NCBI RefSeq assembly: GCF_024305035.1
Contig: NZ_JAMWZB010000016.1
Location: 51,747-115,746 of the forward strand
Reading direction: 5' to 3'
Origin: Algoriphagus sp.
GTDB taxonomy: Bacteria; Bacteroidota; Bacteroidia; Cytophagales; Cyclobacteriaceae
Length of the DNA: 64,000 nt
Made by a program: the position numbers and the translations under genes. Of the stretch, positions 52,818 through 61,489 are shown piece by piece. How positions within the stretch are numbered: position 1 is the first letter of the stretch; each line of letters opens with the position of its first letter. Under the pieces are notes generated by a model that saw nothing but the letters and a program-made list of their open reading frames with translations, was not told where the DNA came from and did not search any database.

Positions 52818-54071
52818 TCAAATTTGCTTTCGGAGAGTAAACTGATAAGTAAAATCCTCATACTGGACCAAATCCTCATCAAAATAACGACGCACTTCAA
52901 TTTCAATCGTTCGCCCTTCTTCGGACCTCAAGAGCTTGATCACCTCTGAAAGCTCCCAAATCAAAACTGGGATTTTATTGATACTCAAAATCTCATCGAA
53001 GGGTAATACCCCTGCCTGTCCAGCAGGAGAGCCTGCCCGCACATCGCCCACATAAAACCGCTTTTCATCCGAAGGAGTCTTCCGCACAGTCAATCCGCTC
53101 ATATCGTATTGGTAGGGTGCATAAAAAGCATCTCCTTTTTTGATGTAGGCTTTTTCATTGGGATAATCTAAGATCAAACGCGTGCGACCCAAAACTTCGG
53201 AACCCAAACTCCCCAGTCGTCCGGTATTTTTAATGAGGTAAGAAAATGCGGTCTCATCTGGATAGGAGGTCAAGACCTCCTGCTGCTTGAAGCCAGCAAT
53301 TTTCAACCAGTCCACCCTGCCGATATAGCCATACAGGAGTCCTCCAAGACTTTGGCCCAACTCAGCGGCAATAAAAATCGGAGGCATGGTAATGTCCTCG
53401 GTGATTTCTCGATTCAAAAGTAATCCGTGATTTGCTCCGGTATCAATGAGCAGCTTTGCGGTAAGGTGGCTCCCGTCTTTTTGTTGGATTTTAGATTGGA
53501 TATAAGGCTTATTTTGAACGATTTCTAAGTCCATTTTTCTGAAAAAAAACTTATTCCATCCCAACCTATCGACCTGAAAAAAATCAATTCGCTCATGGTC
53601 ATAATTAATCTTTACCGGATTAAATTTAAAAAACTCATAACCGATGATCCCGTAAATGGGCACCCCCACTACAGCTTCCAAATCCAGAAAATTATCCTCA
53701 ATAACCAGCAGACTTTGGGCGATGCCTTCAATGGGTCCCAAATCAAAATGGTTGACTGGAGAGACCGAGGCCATGATTTCATCACTCCCGTCAGCGCCCA
53801 TGAGATTCAGTCGGCGGGTATATTCCAGTCCTAAGGCATCCCCAAGATCTTTCGAAAATAGGATATTCGATCGAACTCCCGTGTCAATTAAAAAATTCAT
53901 CGGTGGGTTTCCATTGATCGAAACCGGCACGATGATCAAGCTATTGGAAGCATAAAAAGGCAATACCACCTTTCGCTTATCCTCTTTCATAAAAAAACCA
54001 GGTACCTGACCCAGGCTTTCTACTGAAAGGAGGATGAGCAGAAAAATTGAAAAACAACTATTCTTTACCAT
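52818..54071 (-). CDS. secreted retropepsin-like aspartyl protease with PDZ domain
   Basis: The start at 54071 (MVKNSCFSIFLL) opens on a signal peptide ending SLGQ and gives 417 residues. Two pepsin-like half motifs are visible, FLIDTGVRSNILF and LLIDTGANHGLLL, so a single-chain two-lobed protease is possible. A PDZ domain covers about residues 325-410 (GDVRAGSPAGQAGVLPFDEILSINKIPV). It probably acts in the periplasm on envelope proteins. Upstream and downstream spaces suggest a single-gene unit. Confidence 0.85.
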   Translation of the reverse strand: MVKNSCFSIFLLILLSVESLGQVPGFFMKEDKRKVVLPFYASNSLIIVPVSINGNPPMNFLIDTGVRSNILFSKDLGDALGLEYTRRLNLMGADGSDEIMASVSPVNHFDLGPIEGIAQSLLVIEDNFLDLEAVVGVPIYGIIGYEFFKFNPVKINYDHERIDFFQVDRLGWNKFFFRKMDLEIVQNKPYIQSKIQQKDGSHLTAKLLIDTGANHGLLLNREITEDITMPPIFIAAELGQSLGGLLYGYIGRVDWLKIAGFKQQEVLTSYPDETAFSYLIKNTGRLGSLGSEVLGRTRLILDYPNEKAYIKKGDAFYAPYQYDMSGLTVRKTPSDEKRFYVGDVRAGSPAGQAGVLPFDEILSINKIPVLIWELSEVIKLLRSEEGRTIEIEVRRYFDEDLVQYEDFTYQFTLRKQI

Positions 54072-54270
54072 GAATCGATTTCCGGGGAATGCTTTAATAT
54101 ACGGTTTTTCACAATCAACTGTCAAAAAACATAACCAGTTTTCCCAGGCCACTTGTTTTAAACAAACCGAAAGGGTTTAATTAGATTGAAACCAAATTAG
54201 AATCTAAGAGCGCTCAATGGTTGTCAAAAAAATGAGAATGATTCATCTTTATTTTTGGAAAAAAGAGATC

Positions 54271-54741
54271 ATGGCAGATAAAGCACTAATCGAAAAAGCA
54301 AAAAAGATATTTGAAAATTTTCTTCTCAAGCAAGGAAGTCGTAAAACCCCTGAGCGGTATTCGGTTATCGATGAACTGTATTCACTTCCCGAAGACGAGC
54401 ATATTGACGTGGAAGGGCTTTTTCTGAAAATGCGCAATAAAGGATATACCATAAGCCGCGCCACAATTTATAATACCTTGGATCTTTTAGTTGAAAGTGG
54501 TTTAGCCGTAAAACACCAATTCAAAGACAAAGTCGCACTCTACGAGCAAGCGCTCACGTACAAGCATCACGATCATCATGTCTGCAATCAATGCCGAAAA
54601 ATCCGGGAATTTTCTGATCCAAAAATCAATCAGATTAAAGAAATGATCGGAATGAAATTTCAATCCGAAATCACCTCACATTCCTTGGTCCTATATGGAG
54701 ATTGCCAAATTCCAAACTGTGATCATCAGACGGTAATTTAG
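54271..54741 (+). CDS. Fur-family metalloregulator
   Basis: The start at 54271 (MADKALIEKAKKIF) gives 156 residues; the upstream frame to 54217 adds 18 residues unlike the family. The winged helix shows RKTPERYSVIDELY and YTISRATIYNTLDLLVESGLAVK. The dimer/metal domain has HHDHHVCNQCRKI and a second Cys pair in GDCQIPNC, so both the structural zinc and a regulatory site can form. Fur, PerR and Zur cannot be separated by eye. It converges with the SRPBCC gene with a 4-base overlap. Confidence 0.9.
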   Translation: MADKALIEKAKKIFENFLLKQGSRKTPERYSVIDELYSLPEDEHIDVEGLFLKMRNKGYTISRATIYNTLDLLVESGLAVKHQFKDKVALYEQALTYKHHDHHVCNQCRKIREFSDPKINQIKEMIGMKFQSEITSHSLVLYGDCQIPNCDHQTVI

Positions 54742-55178
54742 CCTTTATTGAAGAGCTTTTTGTAAATGGGTTTTCGGTACAGAAACTGCAAATAAAGTGC
54801 AGGATAAAGTAAAAGCGTCATGAAATGATTGGGTCCGGCATAGGTGATTTCATCCCGAATGACGGCCCCTGATTGCTTTTGGATTACCCGGTGTCGATGC
54901 TTCCATTTTTTCAGAAAAAAAGGTAATTCGATCCCTTCATCTACAAAGAAAAATTCTCCTTCAACTAAGCCGTCTTCGGTAATTTCACTGGTCCATTTTT
55001 GCTTGAAAAAGATAAAATTCAACTCCAAAGACACCAAATCCCCAGTTTTTGACCCATCAAACCGAAGGAGCTCTACCGGAGGAAAAGGAGGACTTAATTT
55101 TTTGAAAAGTGATTCATTGAAACCCGCCTTTACTTGGTGAACAGACGAATTGACCCATGTTTCTATCGTAATTTTCAT
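54738..55178 (-). CDS. SRPBCC-fold ligand-binding protein
   Basis: 146 residues from MKITIETWVN; the frame to 55196 would overlap the COX3-like gene. Pattern of a helix-grip fold: an initial strand, VKAGFNESLFKKLSPPFPPVELLRF, a run of strands (SLELNFIFFKQKWTSEI, EGEFFFVDEGIELP) and a long C-terminal helix (FMTLLLYPALYLQFLYRKPIYKKLF; key pattern only). The ligand is unknown. It starts one base after the COX3-like stop, so they are cotranscribed. Confidence 0.75.
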   Translation of the reverse strand: MKITIETWVNSSVHQVKAGFNESLFKKLSPPFPPVELLRFDGSKTGDLVSLELNFIFFKQKWTSEITEDGLVEGEFFFVDEGIELPFFLKKWKHRHRVIQKQSGAVIRDEITYAGPNHFMTLLLYPALYLQFLYRKPIYKKLFNKG

Positions 55179-55179
55179 A

Positions 55180-55803
55180 TCAAAGGCTAAGGACAAATAA
55201 CAAAAACAAAATCAACCAAATCCCATCCATGAATTGCCAATACACGGTAAAAAGCCGGATGCGCATCTTCTCAAAAGGATTGGTTAACAAAATCAACTTT
55301 TTTATCTCATCGGCTTGATGTTTTTTCAATTGGATCCAAAGAATTACCGCAAAAATCATTGCTCCCAACAAGTGAAAGATATGGATTCCGCTCAAAACAT
55401 AAAGAAAACTTCCACTTGGAATACCTTGAAAACTGATTCCCATCGCCTCTAGCTCTTGCCAACCGGAAACTTGCAAAAATGTAAAAACCAGTCCAAGTAA
55501 TAGGGTGTTCCGAAGGGAATCAATCACTTTCTGGGTGCGCTCCTCTTGGTAAAATATCCGCATCCGCGTAGCCGTGTAACCACTAACCACCAACAAAAAT
55601 GTGGAAATTAAGAACGAAAGAGGCATTTTTTGGTTCATACCACTTAGCTGGTCCAATCCTGAAAACAGAAAGGCCACAGTCAAAAACAAAAAAATCAAGC
55701 CACTTCCAAACATCCCCAAATACAAGAGTGTCTCATAGGGATGTAAATTTTCGATTCGCTGGAACCATGTTTGTTGTTTTTGGGGCGCCTTCACGTTGAG
55801 CAA
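55180..55803 (-). CDS. heme-copper oxidase subunit III-like membrane protein
   Basis: 207 residues, about six helices. Subunit III features: TATRMRIFYQEE, GSFLYVLSGIHIFHLLGAMIFA (key: H..H) and the end VYWQFMDGIWLILFLLF, corresponding to YWHFVDxxWxxLF. No other oxidase subunit is next to it, so it is a solitary paralogue that may assist another oxidase. It is divergent from mfd and followed directly by the SRPBCC gene. Confidence 0.85.
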   Translation of the reverse strand: MLNVKAPQKQQTWFQRIENLHPYETLLYLGMFGSGLIFLFLTVAFLFSGLDQLSGMNQKMPLSFLISTFLLVVSGYTATRMRIFYQEERTQKVIDSLRNTLLLGLVFTFLQVSGWQELEAMGISFQGIPSGSFLYVLSGIHIFHLLGAMIFAVILWIQLKKHQADEIKKLILLTNPFEKMRIRLFTVYWQFMDGIWLILFLLFVLSL

Positions 55804-55844
55804 AACAATTTTCGAACCCTTAGGTTCAAAATTTTATTGATTAG

Positions 55845-58800
55845 ATGAATTTGGGATTCAACCATCCAAATCCACTAAATTGCAACCCCAAACCTATAAA
55901 TCCCTCCCATCCCTTGGACGTACAGGCTTTCCTTTCCATATATCAATCTGATCCTTTTTTACAGACTTTCTCAGAAAAACTTTCCTCTGAAACCAAAGCC
56001 GGTTTTCAGATTCGGGGTCTTTCCGGAAGTCTGGACATGGTGGTTTTTGCAAGCTACTTTCGCAGCAAGGGAGGTTTTCATCTGATCATCGCCCAAGACA
56101 AAGAAGAAGCCGCTTACCTCAATTCAGATCTCCAAAGTTTATTGGAGCTGGAGGAACACTTGATTTTTCCCTCCAGTTTTAAGCGTCCCTATCAATACGA
56201 GGAAGTGGATAATGCCAATGTGCTGCTTCGATCTGAAATTTTAAACCAGGTTTTGGAGCACAAAGACAACTCAAAAATTATCATTACCTATCCGGAGGCG
56301 CTCTATGAAAAAGTAATCAATAAGCGGTCCCTAAAAGAAAATACCTTTACGGCTAGTGTAGGCGAAAAAGTGGATATGGAGTTTGTCTCCGAGCTGTTGA
56401 GTAGCTATGATTTTGAGCGGACAGACTTTGTCTACGAACCTGGACAATTTGCCATCCGAGGAGGGATTTTGGATGTCTTTTCCTTTTCCAATGAGCACCC
56501 TTACCGAATCGAACTTTTTGGAAGAGAAATCGAAAGCATCCGAACCTTTGATCCGGAAACCCAACTCTCGATAGCCTCGGTCAATCAAATTTCTTTAATT
56601 CCCAATACTCAAACCAAGCTGCTTCAAGAAGTGCGTCAGTCTTTTCTGGAGTTTTTGCCTGAGCATGCCATCCTTTGGATTAAAGATTATCAGCTCACAG
56701 CCGATGTGATGACAGAGGCCTATCATAAGGCTGAACAGACTTTTGAACAAATCCTTGCCAAAACCAATCAAACCAAGACGGTATTGAAACCTGCTGATCT
56801 TTTTGACAAGGGAACTGATTTTATCCGGATGGTGAGTGGATTTTCGCATGTGGAATTTGGGCGGCAATTTTATCTCAAAACCCCAACTATCCTAGACTGG
56901 GATTCTCAGCCGCAACCTTCATTCAATAAAAATTTTGACCTTCTGGTCAGTAACTTAGCTGAGAATGAAAAGAAAGGATTTACCAATATCATTACTGCTG
57001 AAAATGGCAAACAAATCGATCGACTGATCGGGATATTCCAAGAATTGGACCCCACTTTACAGGTTCAAAGCATGTTGATTGGGCTTAGAGAAGGGTTTGA
57101 AGACCGAAGCAAAAAGTTGGTATGTTTTACCGATCACCAGCTTTTTGAGCGATTCCACCGATACAAATCCAGGAAAAAAGCCAGTAAATCCAAAGCGCTC
57201 ACAATCAAGGAACTCAAAGCCCTTCACCCGGGCGATTACATCGTACACGTGGACTACGGTGTCGGTCGATTTGCCGGATTGGAAAAAGTGGATGTAGCCG
57301 GTAAAATGCAAGAGGCCGTCCGCTTGGTGTTTCGGGATGACGACTTGCTTTATGTCAATATTCATTCCCTGCACAAAATTTCCAAATACTCGGGACAGGA
57401 AGGGCAAATGCCATCGATGTCCAAGTTGGGCTCCCCTGAATGGGAAAATAAAAAGAAGCGCGCCAAAAAGCAGGTAAAAGACATTGCAAAAGATCTCATT
57501 GCGCTCTACGCTAAGCGAAGATCGGCTTCGGGTTATGCGTTTTCCGCGGATTCCGTCCTCCAAGTGGAACTGGAAAGTTCCTTCATTTATGAAGACACCC
57601 CAGATCAAGCGATTGCAACCTCAGATGTGAAATCGGATATGGAAAAATCCTATCCGATGGACCGATTAGTTTGTGGAGATGTAGGTTTTGGGAAAACCGA
57701 AGTGGCCATCCGGGCAGCATTCAAAGCCGTGAACGACCGAAAACAAGTGGCAATATTGGTTCCAACCACGATTTTGGCCATGCAGCATTACCAAACCTTT
57801 AAGGAAAGGTTAGCTGATTTTCCAGTCAATGTGGATTACATCAACCGGTTTCGCACAGCCAAGCAAGTCAAGGAAATTATCGAACGGGTCAAAACCGGTG
57901 ACATTGATATTTTGGTGGGAACACACCGGATTGTGAACAAAGACATCGTTTTTCGAGATTTGGGACTTTTGGTCATAGACGAGGAGCAGAAATTCGGAGT
58001 GAAAGTTAAAGATCAACTCAAAAACCTTCGGGTCAATGTGGATGTCTTAACCTTAACTGCGACCCCGATCCCGCGAACCCTTCACTTTTCACTCATGGGG
58101 GCCCGAGATTTATCGGTCATTGCTACTCCTCCCCCCAACAGACAACCGGTTACTACGGAAGTTCAGACTTTTCAAGAGGAAGTGATACGAGATGCCATCG
58201 CTTATGAGTTGCGGCGCGGTGGACAAGTCTTTTTTGTCCACAATCGGGTAGGAGAAATCGACAGTATTGCAAACCTGATCATGAAATTGGTCCCGGAAGC
58301 ACGAGTGGTCGGAGCACATGGTCAAATGGACGGCAAAAAACTGGAGCAGGTCATGGTAGATTTTATCAATCACGAATACGATGTTTTAGTCTCTACCAAT
58401 ATTATTGAGTCGGGATTGGACATTTCCAATGCCAATACCATCATCATCAACAGAGCTCATATGTTTGGGCTAAGCGATCTCCATCAAATGCGCGGAAGAG
58501 TCGGACGAAGTAATAAAAAAGCATTTTGTTACCTTTTAACCCCGCCGATGTCCGGATTGACGCCGGAATCCCGGAAGCGACTGCAAACCTTAGAGGAGTT
58601 TTCCGATTTGGGTGACGGGTTCAAAGTTGCCATGAAGGACCTTGATATTCGGGGTGCGGGAAATCTATTAGGGGCAGAACAAAGTGGATTCATTACCGAT
58701 TTGGGATTTGAAATGTATCATAAGATTCTCGACGAGGCGGTTCAGGAACTAAAGGAAAATGAATTTGCGGCACTTTTTGAAGAGGACCTAAAGGAAAAAG

Positions 58801-59273
58801 TCAAAGTGCTGGTCCAGGATTGTACGATCGAAACGGATTTGGAACTGTTAATCCCTGAGGAATACGTGGGCAATATCAGTGAACGACTGGGATTGTATTC
58901 CAAGTTGGATTCGATCAAAAATGAGGAGGAATTGGAGGCATTCGCTGCAATGCTTCTGGATCGGTTTGGCCCGGTTCCCGAATCGGTCGTGGATTTAATG
59001 GAAACGGTGCGTTTGCGTTGGAAAGCAGAAAAATTGGGAATTGAAAAACTAGTCCTAAAAAGCAATCAGATGAAATGCTACCTGCTACCGGCGAGTCGAG
59101 AAGACTTTTACAGCTCTCCGGTGTTTATGCAGATTATGAGGTTTGCTCAATTGAATTCCCGACATTTTAAAATAAAAGAACACAAAAATCGTTTGATTCT
59201 TACCGTAACTGAAGTGGGGAGCATTTCTTCCGCCCAAAAATGGCTAAAAGAGATGCTTGAAATCAAAAATTAA
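55845..59273 (+). CDS. mfd: transcription-repair coupling factor
   Basis: 1142 residues, full length. The N-terminal UvrB-like region has FAIRGGILDVFSF. The RNA-polymerase-interaction (CarD-like) domain has GDYIVHVDYGVGRFAGLE near residue 470. The RecG-like motor has Walker A CGDVGFGKTEVAIRAAF, DEEQKFGV and LTLTATPIPRTLH. RVGRSNKKAFCYLL and RLQTLEEFSDLGDGFKVAMKDLDIRGAG (key: RGAG) follow, then the TRCF C-terminal domain. Mfd removes stalled RNA polymerase and recruits UvrA. The SRPBCC/COX3 pair is divergent from it. Confidence 0.97.
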   Translation: MNLGFNHPNPLNCNPKPINPSHPLDVQAFLSIYQSDPFLQTFSEKLSSETKAGFQIRGLSGSLDMVVFASYFRSKGGFHLIIAQDKEEAAYLNSDLQSLLELEEHLIFPSSFKRPYQYEEVDNANVLLRSEILNQVLEHKDNSKIIITYPEALYEKVINKRSLKENTFTASVGEKVDMEFVSELLSSYDFERTDFVYEPGQFAIRGGILDVFSFSNEHPYRIELFGREIESIRTFDPETQLSIASVNQISLIPNTQTKLLQEVRQSFLEFLPEHAILWIKDYQLTADVMTEAYHKAEQTFEQILAKTNQTKTVLKPADLFDKGTDFIRMVSGFSHVEFGRQFYLKTPTILDWDSQPQPSFNKNFDLLVSNLAENEKKGFTNIITAENGKQIDRLIGIFQELDPTLQVQSMLIGLREGFEDRSKKLVCFTDHQLFERFHRYKSRKKASKSKALTIKELKALHPGDYIVHVDYGVGRFAGLEKVDVAGKMQEAVRLVFRDDDLLYVNIHSLHKISKYSGQEGQMPSMSKLGSPEWENKKKRAKKQVKDIAKDLIALYAKRRSASGYAFSADSVLQVELESSFIYEDTPDQAIATSDVKSDMEKSYPMDRLVCGDVGFGKTEVAIRAAFKAVNDRKQVAILVPTTILAMQHYQTFKERLADFPVNVDYINRFRTAKQVKEIIERVKTGDIDILVGTHRIVNKDIVFRDLGLLVIDEEQKFGVKVKDQLKNLRVNVDVLTLTATPIPRTLHFSLMGARDLSVIATPPPNRQPVTTEVQTFQEEVIRDAIAYELRRGGQVFFVHNRVGEIDSIANLIMKLVPEARVVGAHGQMDGKKLEQVMVDFINHEYDVLVSTNIIESGLDISNANTIIINRAHMFGLSDLHQMRGRVGRSNKKAFCYLLTPPMSGLTPESRKRLQTLEEFSDLGDGFKVAMKDLDIRGAGNLLGAEQSGFITDLGFEMYHKILDEAVQELKENEFAALFEEDLKEKVKVLVQDCTIETDLELLIPEEYVGNISERLGLYSKLDSIKNEEELEAFAAMLLDRFGPVPESVVDLMETVRLRWKAEKLGIEKLVLKSNQMKCYLLPASREDFYSSPVFMQIMRFAQLNSRHFKIKEHKNRLILTVTEVGSISSAQKWLKEMLEIKN

Positions 59274-59445
59274 AAAATTTAACTGGCATAAATATTGCAC
59301 TTTCGCACACAAAATTTGTCGTAAATGACCAAATTCGCTTAATTGAAAGCCTTCGCTCTTGAAATAGAAGGATATTTACAATTGGAAGTGCCTGTTATAG
59401 GCTATATATTAGCGCTTTAAACTTGATCTAAACTCGAAAAAACAT

Positions 59446-60669
59446 ATGCGTTTTAGTAACAAATCCTATGGAATATGGGCCGCCGCTCTGATGATCGTCG
59501 GAGGGTCCTTGCTCTCTTCCTGTAACAAAACTCCAGGTTATGGTCGACGCACCGCTAACAATCCCGGAAAAAAAAGTGCTACCACCGGAGCTGAATTTTC
59601 TTTTGAGGAAAACGATTCGACCAATTTTTTTGTAGCCAAAAATGCGGAGCAAATTCCAGGTCCAAACTTGAAATTTATCCAAGGGGGTAGGGCTGTTTTG
59701 GGTTCTCAAGAAGAGGATGTGATGGCTTTCCGAGACAATTTGGAGCGAACAATTACCGTAGCCAATTTCTACCTTGACGAAACTGAAATCACCAATAACG
59801 ATTTTAGAGAATTTCTCTTCGACATGAAAAAGCGAGTGAGTGCTGATTCATTGGCAAATCTTGAGCCAAGAGAAGACGTGTGGGGTGGGGCCTTGTCCTT
59901 CAATGACATGTATCAATCGTATTATTTCAGATTCCCAGGGTTTAATTTTTACCCCGTAGCGGGAGTATCTTGGCAACAAGCCAATACCTATGCCAAATGG
60001 AGAACTGAATATGTACAAGAACTTATTCGTGAAGAGCGTGGCATAGACTCCTCGTTCACCAAATCACAATTAATCGAGCGAGGAGTTGCGCTTGCAGATT
60101 ACCGCCTTCCTAGTGAAGCTGAATGGGAATATGCTGCCAAAGCGATGATTGGAACACAGTATTTGGATGAAAACCAGGAATATGGCCGAATATATCCCTG
60201 GGATGGTCGAGGAGTTAGAAATCCGTATAATGTCAAGCGTAAAGGCAAGCAAGGGGATTTCCTAGCTAACTTTAAGCGTGGTAGAGGTGACTATGGAGGT
60301 ATTTCTGGAAATCAGCGAAACGATGGAGAGATCCTTCCTACCAATGTATACGACATGGCTCCCAATGACTTTGGGCTTTATCATATGGCGGGAAATATGA
60401 ACGAGTGGGTTTATGATGTTTATCGTCCATTGACTTATCAGGATGCTGATGACCTAAATCCAGTTCGAAAGGATGGGTATCAGGATGAGGCAGAAAACTA
60501 CGAAATATCCAAATTCAGTGATGAAATCAGAGTTTATAAAGGGGGAAGCTGGAGAGATGTTACCTACTGGCTAGCGCCAGGTACGCGTAGATTTATGCAT
60601 CAAGACTCTGCGACCAATCACATTGGATTCCGATGTGCGATGATTTCTATCGGAGAAAAAGGAAAATAA
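59446..60669 (+). CDS. gldJ: SUMF1-family gliding-type lipoprotein (GldJ-like)
   Basis: 407 residues. Lipoprotein signal with lipobox Cys26 (GGSLLSSC). The formylglycine-generating-enzyme-like (SUMF1) domain has FIQGGRAVLGS, YLDETEITNNDFREFL, VAGVSWQQANTYAKWR, YRLPSEAEWEYAAKA, GLYHMAGNMNEWVYDV, YKGGSWRD and HIGFRCAM. GldJ and GldK of the gliding/type IX secretion machinery are such lipoproteins. No gldL-gldM-gldN follows, which favours GldJ over GldK. A structural role at the outer membrane is likely rather than catalysis. Confidence 0.75.
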   Translation: MRFSNKSYGIWAAALMIVGGSLLSSCNKTPGYGRRTANNPGKKSATTGAEFSFEENDSTNFFVAKNAEQIPGPNLKFIQGGRAVLGSQEEDVMAFRDNLERTITVANFYLDETEITNNDFREFLFDMKKRVSADSLANLEPREDVWGGALSFNDMYQSYYFRFPGFNFYPVAGVSWQQANTYAKWRTEYVQELIREERGIDSSFTKSQLIERGVALADYRLPSEAEWEYAAKAMIGTQYLDENQEYGRIYPWDGRGVRNPYNVKRKGKQGDFLANFKRGRGDYGGISGNQRNDGEILPTNVYDMAPNDFGLYHMAGNMNEWVYDVYRPLTYQDADDLNPVRKDGYQDEAENYEISKFSDEIRVYKGGSWRDVTYWLAPGTRRFMHQDSATNHIGFRCAMISIGEKGK

Positions 60670-60683
60670 AAATCCTTTCGCTG

Positions 60684-60724
60684 AAAAAAGGCCAAGTTGA
60701 ACAAAATCAACTTGGCCTTTTTTA
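60684..60724. terminator. strong bidirectional terminator
   Basis: A 17-bp perfect stem (AAAAAAGGCCAAGTTGA and complement) with a 6-base loop between convergent genes; it can serve both strands. Confidence 0.92.
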
Positions 60725-60743
60725 TTGGTCTCCAATCAAAAGA

Positions 60744-61316
60744 TCAAAACTTGAGTCGAAAACCCGTCTGAGCAAAAAATCCATTCGTTCGTCCAAAATC
60801 AATTTGAGCAAAAGCCGGAGAAATATCATTGACCGACCATTCATAGGAAAGATCTACAAACAGGATCCAGATATTTAAACCCGTCCCGGCAAATACCCCC
60901 CATGCAGGATCATTCAACTCATCTGGATTGATATCTCCAGTATCGGTGTAAAGAAATGCCGACGGCCCGACAAAACCTCTCCAGGCAAAAATGGACTCTT
61001 CATTTCCAATCAGATAGGCTCCCAGACTTACCGGAATCCTAATTCCCTTAAAATCCGGATCACTGATGTTGATCCCCTGGGTATTTCCATCTTGAATTGC
61101 AAAACTCCTAGAGATGAAAAACAGTCCAGGCTCGACATACATTTTCTTTCCAAATTCCACACTGAGCCCGACCTGCCAGCTTCCATTTCCATTGATGACA
61201 TCATCGGAAGATTTTACATCAGAAAAATTAAGCCCAATAGTGGGTTTTATGGCTTGTCCATAGCCAAAAATGCAGCTAAAGAAGAATAAAATAACGAATG
61301 GAGTTGACTTTTTCAT
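60744..61316 (-). CDS. small outer-membrane beta-barrel protein (OMP_b-brl_2-like)
   Basis: 190 residues. Signal peptide about 1-21 (SCIFGYGQ), then alternating beta-strands (IKPTIGLNFSDVKSS, WQVGLSVEFGKKMYVEPGLFF, WGVFAGTGLNIWILFVDLSYEWSV) and a C-terminal FRLKF with final Phe. It resembles eight-stranded porin-family barrels of Bacteroidota. No specific function can be assigned. Confidence 0.82.
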   Translation of the reverse strand: MKKSTPFVILFFFSCIFGYGQAIKPTIGLNFSDVKSSDDVINGNGSWQVGLSVEFGKKMYVEPGLFFISRSFAIQDGNTQGINISDPDFKGIRIPVSLGAYLIGNEESIFAWRGFVGPSAFLYTDTGDINPDELNDPAWGVFAGTGLNIWILFVDLSYEWSVNDISPAFAQIDFGRTNGFFAQTGFRLKF

Positions 61317-61489
61317 AGCAAGGTTTTTTTGATAATCAAGGTAATTAAATCTTTAAAAAAATTAAATCAAATTCCATTAAATCCATCGCTATCCAGTAAG
61401 CATTCATTAAAACACGGGATTGACCATTGGATAAGATTTCTGAAAAAAGTCAGCCTGGGTTGATTATTTTAGGGTATTAAAATCATAAA

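Noticed and set aside
54232..54246. ATGAGAATGATTCAT ahead of the Fur-family gene as a Fur box
   Set aside because: Only the four outer bases are symmetric, and it lies inside the rejected N-terminal extension. Too weak to annotate.
60633..60878. 81-codon plus-strand ORF after the GldJ-like gene
   Set aside because: It spans the strong terminator and lies antisense to the small barrel gene. It is a chance frame.
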